From contig JAJEAA010000008.1 of NCBI GenBank assembly GCA_022824365.1, positions 50,723 to 114,722 on the forward strand: DNA of 64,000 nt, written 5' to 3'. The notes under the pieces were generated by a model that worked only from the letters and a program-made list of their open reading frames with translations, had not been told where the DNA came from and ran no database searches. Origin of the DNA: Anaerolineae bacterium. GTDB taxonomy: Bacteria > Chloroflexota > Anaerolineae > Aggregatilineales > Phototrophicaceae. This document shows positions 44,802 to 53,557 of the stretch, in pieces (position 1 is the first letter of the stretch; each line of letters opens with the position of its first letter). Made by a program: the position numbers and the translations under genes.

Positions 44802-45764
44802 TTACGCCATCGGCATGTGATGAGCGGCGGCATAACGCCCGCTGACATGATGCGATAGCTGCCGTTCGATATCCGTCAGCAAGCCGGACGCGCCGAAGCG
44901 GAAGAGGCGGTTATTGAGCCAGTCATCGCCCAGCTCTTCCTTGATCAGTATCAGCCAGTTCAGCGCGTCTTTCGCGCTGCGGATGCCGCCAGCCGGTTTG
45001 AAGCCCACCTGATAACCCGTCATCGTTTGGTAAGCGCGGATCTCGCGTACCATCGTCAAGCCAACTTCAAGCGTAGCGTTCACCGGTTCCTTGCCTGTGC
45101 TGGTCTTGATGAAATCGGCGCCCGCCATCATGCAGACTTTGCTCGCCTGCGCCACATGCCAGAGGGGACCCAATTCGCCGGTGGCGAGGATGGTCTTGAT
45201 ATGCGCATCGCCACAGGCCCGCCGCATCTCGCAGACTTCATCGTAAAGCGCTTGCCAATCGCCGCGCAGCACATGCTCGCGCGAAATGACGATGTCGATC
45301 TCGGCCGCGCCGGCTTCCACTGACTGATGAATCTCTTCGATACGTTGGGGGAAGGGGCTAAGCCCGGCAGGAAAGCCGGTCGATACCGCCGCCACCGGGA
45401 TGCCGGCGCCGCTTAAAGCCGCCAACGCGTCTTTCACACGCTGATGATAGACGCAGACTGCGCCGACAGTCAGACGCAACTCGCTGACATCAAGCGCGTC
45501 GATAATATCCTGGCGCAGGGGCTGGCGCGCCTTGGCGCAGAGCCGCGTGACTTTGCCCGGCGTGTCATCGCCCGCCAGCGTCGTCAGGTCGATCATGGTG
45601 ATCGCTCGCAGCAGCCAGGCCGCCTGCCAGTTCTTCTTGACGCTGCGGCGGGTCGCAAGCGTCGCCGCCCGGCGTTGCGTCGCGCTCAGATTGACCTTCG
45701 TGTCGCGCACCCAGCCCATATCCAGCGGGATGCCCGGATTCCGTTTATGCTTTGCTGCTGCCAT
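44802..45764 (-). CDS. deoC: Deoxyribose-phosphate aldolase, long form
   Basis: Cleaves 2-deoxyribose 5-phosphate to glyceraldehyde 3-phosphate and acetaldehyde. 320 aa from ATG 45764 (GAGGG 8 nt upstream), similar in length to the long animal-type DERA rather than the about 250-aa enzyme of enterobacteria. Schiff-base Lys in G-A-D-F-I-K-T-S-T-G-K; 'DIVISREHVLRGDW', and 'FKPAGGIRSAKDAL' with the second active-site Lys. The N-terminal 60 residues are an extra basic segment. Downstream of the haloalkane dehalogenase by 43 nt. Confidence 0.93.
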   Translation of the reverse strand: MAAAKHKRNPGIPLDMGWVRDTKVNLSATQRRAATLATRRSVKKNWQAAWLLRAITMIDLTTLAGDDTPGKVTRLCAKARQPLRQDIIDALDVSELRLTVGAVCVYHQRVKDALAALSGAGIPVAAVSTGFPAGLSPFPQRIEEIHQSVEAGAAEIDIVISREHVLRGDWQALYDEVCEMRRACGDAHIKTILATGELGPLWHVAQASKVCMMAGADFIKTSTGKEPVNATLEVGLTMVREIRAYQTMTGYQVGFKPAGGIRSAKDALNWLILIKEELGDDWLNNRLFRFGASGLLTDIERQLSHHVSGRYAAAHHMPMA

Positions 45765-45780
45765 ACTCTCATCCCTCAAT

Positions 45781-45804
45781 CCCTTCCCCATCAAAAGGGA
45801 AGGG
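45781..45804. repeat. Perfect 8-bp hairpin between dehalogenase and deoC
   Basis: CCCTTCCC (45781-45788) pairs with GGGAAGGG (45797-45804), loop CATCAAAA. Occupies most of the 43-bp gap. No T-run on either strand, so it may tune transcript stability rather than end transcription. Confidence 0.55.
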
Positions 45805-45807
45805 CGG

Positions 45808-46704
45808 TCAATTTGCAGTGCGCTCGATGAAGGCGATCACTTCCGCCGCGATCTCGGCGCCTTTCTCTTCCTGAAGGAAGTGACCAGCGCCGCGAATGGT
45901 GATCTCCGGTTGATCGGCCGCGGTCGGGAAGAGCCGCCGGAAGAACTTCGCCGCGCCGCCGAGGATGGGATCGCCATCGCTGAACATCACTTGGACCGGC
46001 TTCGTCCAGTTTGAGAGCTTCTCGCGCGCCAACCGCATCTCGGCCGCGCCGGGCATCTCTGGCGAAATCGGCACGAGCGAAGGGAAAGCCGCCGCGCCCG
46101 CCTTATAGCTGTCATCGGGGTAGGGCGCGTCATAAGCGGCGATGATATCGGCAGCTAGCTCATAGCTTGTGATCGTCTGCGCGATCAAGCGGCCGACCTG
46201 CATGCGCTTGCCGACTTTCTGGCTGAAGGCGCGCCACTGCAAGAAGGCATCGCTGATCTTCTCTTCGCCTGTTGGCAGGAAGGTATTCAATACGACCAAA
46301 CGAGCGAAACGATGCCCCTCATTCGCCGCCAGCGCCAAACCCAGCAGACCGCCCCAATCCTGACAAACCAGCGTGATGTTCCGCAAGTCAAGCGCCTCCG
46401 CCAAACCAAGCAGCTTCTGGTAGTGCATCTGATAACTGTAATCGTCTTCCGCCGCGTACTTGTCGGATTTGCCGAATCCTGCCATATCCGGCGCTACAAC
46501 GCGGTGGCGCGCAGCCAAAGGCGGGATCATACGTCGGTATAGATAGGACCAGGTTGGCTCGCCATGCAAGCAAAGCACAATTTCGTCGCCGTCGCCCTCA
46601 TCCACATAGTGCATTCGCGTGTCGCCGATCTGCGCATAATGCGGCGCGAAATTGTATTCCGGCAGGTTCTCAAAGCGCGCTTCAGGTGTCCGCAAAACTG
46701 TCAT
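45808..46704 (-). CDS. Haloalkane dehalogenase-like alpha/beta hydrolase
   Basis: 298 aa from ATG 46704. Alpha/beta-hydrolase with haloalkane-dehalogenase subfamily I features: oxyanion H-G-E49-P-T-W52, nucleophile D116-W117 in C-Q-D-W-G-G, acid Asp in F-S-D-G-D-P-I-L-G, base His in G-A-G-H-F-L-Q-E-E. An Asp nucleophile next to a halide-binding Trp is what distinguishes these from esterases. Cytoplasmic, no signal. Hydrolyses C-halogen bonds in the known family; the natural substrate is unknown. The frame is open upstream to 46836 without protein character. Confidence 0.88.
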   Translation of the reverse strand: MTVLRTPEARFENLPEYNFAPHYAQIGDTRMHYVDEGDGDEIVLCLHGEPTWSYLYRRMIPPLAARHRVVAPDMAGFGKSDKYAAEDDYSYQMHYQKLLGLAEALDLRNITLVCQDWGGLLGLALAANEGHRFARLVVLNTFLPTGEEKISDAFLQWRAFSQKVGKRMQVGRLIAQTITSYELAADIIAAYDAPYPDDSYKAGAAAFPSLVPISPEMPGAAEMRLAREKLSNWTKPVQVMFSDGDPILGGAAKFFRRLFPTAADQPEITIRGAGHFLQEEKGAEIAAEVIAFIERTAN

Positions 46705-46961
46705 CGCTTGCGCCCGTTCCTCATTCGGCCTATGCGCCTGCGCCGCCAGCGTTCCAGCGGACTTCCGCCTGTGCAGCGCCGCCAGCGCCTGTATAATATG
46801 CCCTATGTACGCAAAAGACTTTTGCCACAGCCCCATGCGACTGGACGAATTTTAGCAAGCCTGACTCCGCTTGCACAGTAATTGTCCGTCCCCCGCCGCG
46901 TCGCCTGGTGGGATTTCCACTGACCATGCCAATCATCTGACGAAAGAACTGAGACCCTCTC

Positions 46962-48032
46962 ATGCTGGAAAAACTTGCGGAAGTCGAAAGTCGATATCGT
47001 GAACTCGAAGCTTTGATGGGCGACCCGTCCATCGCGACAGACTACGAAAGAGTGGCGGAATTGGCGAAGGAGCGCGCCAGCCTGGGCGCCATTGTCGATG
47101 CCTATCGACTGTACCGGAAGCAAGCGCGGGAGCTGGATGAGGCGCGCGAACTGCTGCAAGCGGCCGACGATGCCGATATGCGCCAAATGGCGGGGGAAGA
47201 GATCGCGGAGCTTGAAGCGAGCACAGCCGAATTGCTCGAATCCATGCGTCTGATGCTGCTGCCCAAGGACCCTCGCGATAGCAAGAATGTGATCGTGGAG
47301 ATCCGCGCCGGCGCCGGCGGCGATGAAGCCGGCATCTTCGCTGGCGATCTGATGCGCCTCTACACCCGGTATGCCGAATCCAAGCGCTGGAAGGTCGAAT
47401 TGCTCGATGTCAATGAGCAGGGCAACGGCGTCTTCAAGAACATTACCTTTCAGATCAAAGGCGAGGGCGCTTTCAGCCGCCTCAAATTCGAAAGCGGCGT
47501 GCATCGCGTGCAGCGCGTGCCAAGTACCGAAAGCCAGGGCCGCATTCATACCAGCACCGCCACCGTCGCCGTCCTCGCCGAGATGGACGAGGTCGATGTC
47601 AAGTTGAATATGAGCGATGTCGAGACGCAGGTATTCCGCGCGCGCGGCGCCGGCGGGCAATCGGTGAACACCACCGACTCGGCTGTCCGTCTGATCCACA
47701 AACCGACCGGCCTGGTGGTCGAGATGCAGGACGAGCGCAGCCAACTGCAGAACAAGCTGCGCGCCAAGCAAGTCTTGATCGCCCGACTTTATGAGGCGGA
47801 AGTCGAGCGGCAGCGGTCCGAGCGCGAGGCGGAACGCCGCGGTCAAGTCGGCAGTGGCGACCGCAGCGAGAAAATCCGCACCTATAATTATCCGCAGGGC
47901 CGCGTCACCGATCATCGCATCGGCTACAGCAGCTTTAATCTGCCCGCCGTTATGGATGGAGAACTGGATGTCTTCATCGATCAACTGGCGACTCAGCAAC
48001 AGGCGGAAGAGTTAGCCGCCGGCGGTGTCTAA
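46962..48032 (+). CDS. prfA: Peptide chain release factor 1
   Basis: Recognises UAA and UAG and triggers peptide release. 356 aa, normal length. G-G-Q in R-G-A-G-G-Q-S-V-N-T-T-D-S-A-V-R; RF1 domain 'VHRVQRVPSTESQGRIHTST'; N-terminal coiled helical domain from 'MLEKLAEVESRYRELEALMG'. ATG at 46962. Followed 2 nt later by prmC, which methylates its GGQ glutamine. Confidence 0.97.
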   Translation: MLEKLAEVESRYRELEALMGDPSIATDYERVAELAKERASLGAIVDAYRLYRKQARELDEARELLQAADDADMRQMAGEEIAELEASTAELLESMRLMLLPKDPRDSKNVIVEIRAGAGGDEAGIFAGDLMRLYTRYAESKRWKVELLDVNEQGNGVFKNITFQIKGEGAFSRLKFESGVHRVQRVPSTESQGRIHTSTATVAVLAEMDEVDVKLNMSDVETQVFRARGAGGQSVNTTDSAVRLIHKPTGLVVEMQDERSQLQNKLRAKQVLIARLYEAEVERQRSEREAERRGQVGSGDRSEKIRTYNYPQGRVTDHRIGYSSFNLPAVMDGELDVFIDQLATQQQAEELAAGGV

Positions 48033-48034
48033 CG

Positions 48035-48904
48035 ATGTCCGGGGTATCTGCTTCAGCCGCCGTGGAAACCGATACAATTCGCTCCGCCCTGCGTATGGCG
48101 AAAGCCAGCTTGCGGCGGTCCGATACGGCCGACCTCGATGCGGAAATCCTGCTGGCTCAGCTGCTTGATGTCGACCGCGCTTTCCTCCATGCCCATGGCG
48201 AATACGCGCTTGACGTTGCCCAGACACGCGCTTTCCAGTCCATGCTTGAGCGCCGCGCCGCTGGCGAGCCGATCGCTTACATCATCGGCGAAAAAGGCTT
48301 TTACGATCTTGACCTGCTGGTCACACCGGCTGTCCTCATCCCGCGTCCGGAAACTGAGCTGCTGCTTGAAGAGGCGCTGCGATTGACAACCTCCGTTCCC
48401 GCCGCCAGCATCGCTGATATCGGCACGGGCAGCGGTGCCCTCGCTATTGCCCTCGCGCGTCAGCGACCGCGCTGCCGGGTTTACGCCACTGACATCAGCG
48501 CCGACGCCCTCGCCATCGCGCGACAGAATGCGACGGGCCATGACGCCGCTGTCGCTTTCTTTGGCGGCAACCTGGCGGGGCCGCTGATTGACCGCGGCAT
48601 CAAGGTGGACCTGCTCCTGGCGAACTTGCCTTATATTGCCAGCGCCGACTTAAAGACGCTGGAGGTAGGGCGCTGGGAACCGCGCCTGGCGCTTGATGGC
48701 GGGGCGGACGGCTTGAGTCTCATCCGCGAATTGCTGTGCCAACTTCCGTCTGTATGCAAACCGGGCGCGCATGTTTTGCTTGAGATCGGCGCTAGTCAAG
48801 GGGCTGCCCTCAGGCAACTCCTTCGCGATCGCCTGCGGGCCGATGCCGACGTCTTGCCCGACTACGCCGGCTTCGACCGAATCGTCCGCTTCGCCGTCAA
48901 CTGA
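48035..48904 (+). CDS. prmC: Peptide chain release factor N5-glutamine methyltransferase
   Basis: Methylates the Gln of GGQ in RF1/RF2. 289 aa. SAM site A-D-I-G-T-G-S-G-A-L-A-I; catalytic N-L-P-Y in L-L-A-N-L-P-Y-I-A (variant of N-P-P-Y; the second residue is Leu); N-terminal helical substrate-binding part and 'PRPETELLLEEAL'. Starts 2 nt after prfA, the standard operon. Confidence 0.95.
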   Translation: MSGVSASAAVETDTIRSALRMAKASLRRSDTADLDAEILLAQLLDVDRAFLHAHGEYALDVAQTRAFQSMLERRAAGEPIAYIIGEKGFYDLDLLVTPAVLIPRPETELLLEEALRLTTSVPAASIADIGTGSGALAIALARQRPRCRVYATDISADALAIARQNATGHDAAVAFFGGNLAGPLIDRGIKVDLLLANLPYIASADLKTLEVGRWEPRLALDGGADGLSLIRELLCQLPSVCKPGAHVLLEIGASQGAALRQLLRDRLRADADVLPDYAGFDRIVRFAVN

Positions 48905-49023
48905 CCCGGCTATCGATTTTCCGCGCCCAAGTCTGCGGACCGGGCGATCATTTCAGGGCGTGCCGGGCGCGCATACGCTACAATCGCGCGCATTGACAAA
49001 CGACAGTTCAAGGCCATCTCTCT

Positions 49024-50145
49024 ATGCTGACCCGCGCCGACTTTCTCATTCGCGACGACATCATCTTCTTCAATCATGGTTCCTTTGGCGCTTGCCCGCG
49101 TCCGGTTTTCGAACGCTATCAAGCCTGGCAACTCGAGCTCGAGCGGCAGCCGATCGAGTTTCTGCTGCGCAATCGCGAGCGGCTGATGGCGGCGGCGCGC
49201 GCGCATATCGCCGACTACTTCAATGTTTGCGCCGAGGACATCGTCTTCGTCACCAACGCCACTTCCGGCTTGAACATCGCCTTGCGCTCGCTGCCTCTGC
49301 AGCCTGGCGACGAGATCCTTACCACCGACCAGGAATACGGCGCGGTCAACCGCTTGCTGGAGTTTGTCGCCGCCAAGACCGGCGCGCGCATCATTGAGCA
49401 CCAAGTCCGTCTGCCTTATGAGACCGACGCCGCCTTCACCGAAGCGCTCTTCGCTGATGCCAGCGCCAGGACAAAAGCGATCGTCATCAGCCACATCACC
49501 TCGCCAACTTCTCTCATTTTCCCGGTCGCTGGCATCTGCCGCCGCGCCCGCGAGCAGGGCATCATGACCATCATTGACGGCGCCCACGCGCCGGGCCAGC
49601 TTCCCATCGATCTGGCAGCCATCGGCGCTGATATCTACAGCGGCAACTTCCACAAGTGGCTCTGCGCGCCCAAAGGCGCCGGTTTTCTGCACGTCCGCCC
49701 GGAGCGCCAGCCGATGATTGAGCCGCTGGTCATTTCGCATGGCTGGCGGGAGGGCAGCGGCTTCGTCGAGCGCAACGAATGGGGCGGCACCCGTGATATC
49801 GCGCCCTTTCTGTCAGTTCCGGCCGCCATCGATTACCAGCGCGAGCATGATTGGGGCCGCGTCCGCGCCGAGTGCCATCGCCTGGCCGCGCAAGCGCAAG
49901 CTCAACTCTGTGATCGCTACGGCTTGACGCCGCTCTCGCGCGATCAGTTTGCCCAGATGGTGACCGTGCCGCTGCCCGATTGTGATGCCGCGGCCGTCAA
50001 AGAGCAGCTATACGAAACGCACCGGATTGAGGCGCCGGTCGGGAAGCTGAACGACCAGTGCGGGATTCGCATTTCTGTGCAAGCCTACAACACGGCGGAT
50101 GATATCGTCCAACTCATGGCGGCGCTTGAATCCCTGATCGGCTAA
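49024..50145 (+). CDS. Class V aminotransferase (isopenicillin-N-epimerase-like)
   Basis: 373 aa, PLP enzyme. N-terminal 'FFNHGSFGACPRPVFERYQ' is typical of the isopenicillin N epimerase/cysteine-desulfurase-like subgroup; 'FVTNATSGLNIALRSL'; Asp and His in 'TIIDGAHAPGQLPIDL'; PLP Lys in S-G-N-F-H-K-W-L-C-A-P-K-G. Could be an epimerase, lyase or desulfurase; the substrate is not predictable. ATG at 49024. Its stop overlaps that of the convergent methyltransferase by CTAA. Confidence 0.9.
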   Translation: MLTRADFLIRDDIIFFNHGSFGACPRPVFERYQAWQLELERQPIEFLLRNRERLMAAARAHIADYFNVCAEDIVFVTNATSGLNIALRSLPLQPGDEILTTDQEYGAVNRLLEFVAAKTGARIIEHQVRLPYETDAAFTEALFADASARTKAIVISHITSPTSLIFPVAGICRRAREQGIMTIIDGAHAPGQLPIDLAAIGADIYSGNFHKWLCAPKGAGFLHVRPERQPMIEPLVISHGWREGSGFVERNEWGGTRDIAPFLSVPAAIDYQREHDWGRVRAECHRLAAQAQAQLCDRYGLTPLSRDQFAQMVTVPLPDCDAAAVKEQLYETHRIEAPVGKLNDQCGIRISVQAYNTADDIVQLMAALESLIG

Positions 50146-51446
50146 CGCTCGAAGCGCGCCACTGTTGTGATGTAGCTCGTGTGGGGCGCGAGGTCTATCG
50201 GCTGCAGCTCCCGCAGGCGGAAACCGTCGGCGAGCAATTGCCGGCAGTCGCGCGCCAGCGAGGCCGGATCGCCGCTGACATAAACCAGCCGGCCGACCTC
50301 AAGGCGCGCCAGCCCGGTTACCGTCTCCCGGCTCAAGCCGGTGCTCGGCGGGTCTACGACAGCCGCATCGTAAGACGCGCCTTCCGCGACCATATCGGCG
50401 AGCGCGGCTTCGACGGCGCCCTCGATCACATCTACGGTCTCGAAATCGCCGAGGTTGACATCGGCGTCAGTGACCGCCGGCGGATAACTCTCGACGAGCG
50501 TGACCAGAGCCGCTTCCCGCGCCATGAAGGCGCTGTAGACGCCGACGCCGGCATACAGGTCCAGCGCGCTTTCGCCAGCCCGCAGACGCAGCGCGCGCAT
50601 CACTTCCGCGACCAGCGCCTCGATCCCGCTGATGTTCGGGCGCATATAGGCGCCAGCTGTGACGCGGAAGCCCCGCCCGGCGATTTCGATTTGGCTTTGG
50701 GCGTCCCCGATGAGGTTGATGGGCTCGCGATCGGGCAAGATCAGATTGACGCTCAGCGGCAGGTCGGCGCTTAATGCGGGCGCTTCCTCCGCGTCAAGAT
50801 CGAAGATGAGCATCAGCTTTCCATCGCTGCCGCGGCGGATGGTCAGCCGGCGCGCGGTCGCGTAATCCAGATCCGCTCGCGCCAGCAGGTCGAGCAGGTC
50901 GGGATGGGCGATATGACATTCGCCGATCGTCTCAATCCCGCCGCCTTCCCGCCGCAAGCCCCAGCCGCCATTCTCGTCGCGCAGGAGGCTGATGCTGCTG
51001 TTGTAATGCCATAGCGCCGGCGCTGGTATTACGGACCGCAGCGCCGATTCGATTAAGGTATCGGGCAGTTTGCCCAGGCGCGATAGCTGATCGGCCAGCA
51101 CATCCTGCTTCAAGAGCAGTTGGGCGGGATAATCGATATGCTGCCACTGACAGCCCCAACAGCGCCCCGGGCCGAAGTGAGGGCAGGGTGGAGAGACGCG
51201 GTCGGCGGAAGCGGCTTTGAGGCGCAGGCCCCGCGCGAAAAGCGCCCGCTTGCGCTCGCCTGTGATTTCGGCGCTTATCGATTCGCCCGGCAGCGTATAG
51301 GGCACGAAAACCGGCTTGCCGCGATGCCAGCCCAGGCCGGGTCCGCCATGCGCCATATCGCTGATTTCCAGTTCGATCCGTCGTCCACGGAGCGGGCTGC
51401 TTGCCTTGCGCTCGGGCGGCTTCCGTCGCTTGCCTCGCTTTGTCAT
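50142..51446 (-). CDS. RlmD/RumA-like RNA uracil-5-methyltransferase, catalytic Cys missing
   Basis: 434 aa. N-terminal basic tail and TRAM domain (about 20-85); Fe-S ligands C-x7-C-x2-C in C-P-H-F-G-P-G-R-C-W-G-C with a fourth Cys in I-G-E-C-H-I; SAM region 'ALDLYAGVGVYSAFMAREAA'; D-P-P-S-T-G-L (usual D-P-P-R-x-G-L). The nucleophilic Cys of the family, in V-S-C-N/D-P-x-x-L-A-R-D, is Gly392 here (V-Y-V-S-G-D-P-A-S-L-A-R-D; codon GGC, bases 50271-50273 on the plus strand reading gcc). By homology it would methylate a 23S rRNA uridine, but without the Cys activity is doubtful. Cytoplasmic. Confidence 0.88.
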   Translation of the reverse strand: MTKRGKRRKPPERKASSPLRGRRIELEISDMAHGGPGLGWHRGKPVFVPYTLPGESISAEITGERKRALFARGLRLKAASADRVSPPCPHFGPGRCWGCQWQHIDYPAQLLLKQDVLADQLSRLGKLPDTLIESALRSVIPAPALWHYNSSISLLRDENGGWGLRREGGGIETIGECHIAHPDLLDLLARADLDYATARRLTIRRGSDGKLMLIFDLDAEEAPALSADLPLSVNLILPDREPINLIGDAQSQIEIAGRGFRVTAGAYMRPNISGIEALVAEVMRALRLRAGESALDLYAGVGVYSAFMAREAALVTLVESYPPAVTDADVNLGDFETVDVIEGAVEAALADMVAEGASYDAAVVDPPSTGLSRETVTGLARLEVGRLVYVSGDPASLARDCRQLLADGFRLRELQPIDLAPHTSYITTVARFER

Positions 51447-51670
51447 CGCCTGTCTTCAAGTCTGACTGAGTTGGTCGGTATAGCCAAGATGCGCCGTTGA
51501 TATTAGCCACCGAGTACACCGAGGGAAAAGAGAACACAGAGGAACACTCTTTAGATAGCTGGATGACAGGTTCCGCCTTCGGGCGTAACAAATGGCGGGA
51601 ACAGATCAGTTGCAAAATCTCCGAGTTCTCAGTTTGACTCGTTGCGGACGGTCTTGTGATTGTCTACGCG

Positions 51671-52465
51671 CTATTGGTCGCTGCCGTCGCGATAGTTGAC
51701 GCCGGCTTTATCGAGCTCGCGCTGCACCATGCGCTCAAAGATGCTGTAGGGCTGGGCGCCGCTCAAAATCTGCCCGTTGATGAAGAAGCCGGGCGTGCCG
51801 CGGACGCCGGCCAGTTGCCCGTCCAGCCCGTCAATATCGACCTCATCAATGTAGATGCCTTCGTCCAGGCAGGCGGTGTAGCGCTCCATATCCAACTCGT
51901 GTTTCCGCGCTGTCTCGAGGTAGAAGTCCCGCCCCAGCGCGCTTTGATCGGCGAAGAAATCGCCATGGAATTCCCAGAATTTGCCTTGCTCGAAGGCGCA
52001 TTGGGCCGCGGCCGCGGCTGGCGTCGATTCCTCCGTCAAGCGGGCGAAGTCACGATAGACATAGCGGATGTACTGCCCGTAGTTCTCCAGCAGGGGGGTG
52101 AAGGTCTGGTCAAAATGCCGCTTGCAGAAGCTGCAGAAAAAGTCGCTGAACTCGATAATCACGACCGGCGCGTCAGTTTCCCCCAGATAGGGGTCATCAT
52201 CGACGAGGGCGAAGCGGTCGGGGCCTTCATCCGCCGCCGCTTCCAAAGCCCGCTCTTCCAGGACGCTGGCGACGACCGCGCGCAACTGCGCCTCATCAAA
52301 GGCGACCGGTCCCTGCTCGGCTTCCGGCCGCGGCGCGGCGCGACCCAGGATCAGGCCGATGACGAAGCAGACCACGGCGATCGCCACGTAGCGCAATATC
52401 ACAGGCGAGTTATCATTTGCCGTGTAGGGCGCTTCCCCCCGCGGAGCATCATTCGCGTCGTCCAT
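51671..52465 (-). CDS. Membrane-anchored DsbA-family thiol oxidoreductase
   Basis: 264 aa from ATG 52465 (AAGGGG 6 nt upstream; an ATG at 52489 would add eight residues). One N-terminal TM helix ('ILRYVAIAVVCFVIGLILG'), acidic spacer, then a thioredoxin fold with F-C-S-F-C in 'IEFSDFFCSFCKRHFDQ', cis-Pro in 'GVRGTPGFFINGQ'. Outside the membrane it should form or shuffle disulfides, like BdbD/DsbA-like proteins of Gram-positives. The 224 bp between it and the RlmD-like gene (51447-51670) hold no gene. Confidence 0.9.
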   Translation of the reverse strand: MDDANDAPRGEAPYTANDNSPVILRYVAIAVVCFVIGLILGRAAPRPEAEQGPVAFDEAQLRAVVASVLEERALEAAADEGPDRFALVDDDPYLGETDAPVVIIEFSDFFCSFCKRHFDQTFTPLLENYGQYIRYVYRDFARLTEESTPAAAAAQCAFEQGKFWEFHGDFFADQSALGRDFYLETARKHELDMERYTACLDEGIYIDEVDIDGLDGQLAGVRGTPGFFINGQILSGAQPYSIFERMVQRELDKAGVNYRDGSDQ

Positions 52466-52646
52466 GTCGTCCCCTTCGCGTCTATTCAAGGTTGTTCAAT
52501 GAGCAAGTGTACTCGAGTTCTTGCGCCATGCCTATTGACATCTACCCCATCTCCGGCCCCTGTGCCCCCTCGGTCCCCCGCCTCACGGGGGATGTATCCC
52601 ACAAGGAGGGAAGGGGGCTAAAACTGGCGGATTTTGTGGTGATTTA

Positions 52647-52671
52647 GCGGGCGACCCAAGGGTCGCCCCTA
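52647..52671. repeat. REP-like palindrome, copy C
   Basis: Perfect 9-bp arms GGGCGACCC (52649-52657) and GGGTCGCCC (52660-52668) with an AA loop, then CTAC. Same family as copy B at 9697-9721 but in reverse orientation. Confidence 0.7.
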
Positions 52672-53105
52672 CGAGATCTCTGGCGCGCAGTTTCTCAGGA
52701 CTAACCTGGCGCTACTGAGTTTTATATTTGCCAGCCAAGTTATCATGCTGTGATCATGCAGCCACTCTCAGTTAGTGTTGGAGTAGGGTTTGTCCTTTGT
52801 CCATTGTCGGACATGGAAAATACCTTTTCGGTCAAAGGAACCGGTTTTCTGGGCGAAACGGACAAAAGGCAGGCGGGGGCGGTATGATTTTGGTATGCGA
52901 GCGCAGCGGCGCAAGGGCCGGCATAGAAGCGGGAATCGGCGGAGGGCATCGGTTGGACGCCGCGGTTGAGAGTCTGCGATAAGTGATCCATAGAGGGAGT
53001 GTATCATGATGTTGAGCAAGGCGCAAGAACAAATGTTCACGAGTGTGGCGATTTCGAAGACATAGGCCTGGCCGAGCTGGAGGATCTGAAACTGCGGGCG
53101 AGCCA

Positions 53106-53139
53106 AGGGGCGCGTAGACACAGCCCGCCGATCGCCCCT
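53106..53139. repeat. REP-like palindrome, long-loop copy
   Basis: AGGGGCG (53106-53112) pairs with CGCCCCT (53133-53139), 20-nt loop, followed by ACAAGG. Part of the loop side is shared with 6249-6267 in inverted orientation. Confidence 0.5.
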
Positions 53140-53254
53140 ACAAGGCTTGTCCGGTACTTGGTCAAAGCTATCGTTCGTATCACTCGCCGGCTCCCGTCGG
53201 GCAGTTTGGCGTCCCTTCGACTTCGTCAATAATGGCGGCACAGCCCGCAGTCAT

Positions 53255-53557
53255 CTACCTAAAAGCGCCGCTAAAATCCCTTAAAACGCCGGAAAATTCG
53301 CTGATGTATAGATACAGTATGTATATAGCATCGGGGGGGGGGTAGCCGCTGTGCTTGAGCGACATGGCATGCTTGAGGAATGGATGATCGATTGGCGAGA
53401 TGGCGTTCATGACAATCAGTATAGCACAAAGAGGCAGGGCACAGGCGACCAAATGTTCGCGTATTGAGGCGAGGCTGAAAAGCGGACTTGGCACGGGATT
53501 GCCAGTATTCAGTTTTCCTGAGTCAGGGATATTGGTTGCGGTGTCAATCAGATTCAC
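53255..53557 (-). CDS. Possible small protein crossing a C10/G10 tract
   Basis: 100 aa with GTG start at 53557 and an AGAGGG ribosome site 5 nt upstream. It has one hydrophobic stretch (about 36-55, 'HLVACALPLCAILIVMNAIS') and the homopolymer (ten C on the coding strand, 53333-53342) encodes P-P-P near residue 73. No family recognised and composition is not clearly coding, so this is weak. Confidence 0.22.
   Translation of the reverse strand: MNLIDTATNIPDSGKLNTGNPVPSPLFSLASIREHLVACALPLCAILIVMNAISPIDHPFLKHAMSLKHSGYPPPDAIYILYLYISEFSGVLRDFSGAFR

Noticed and set aside
46803..47999. 398-codon minus-strand frame
   Set aside because: Antisense to prfA, whose GGQ motif and full length are certain.
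52768..53241. 157-codon minus-strand frame in the gene-poor region
   Set aside because: Arg/Pro/Cys-rich translation, no ribosome site, runs through a REP-like palindrome; judged non-coding.
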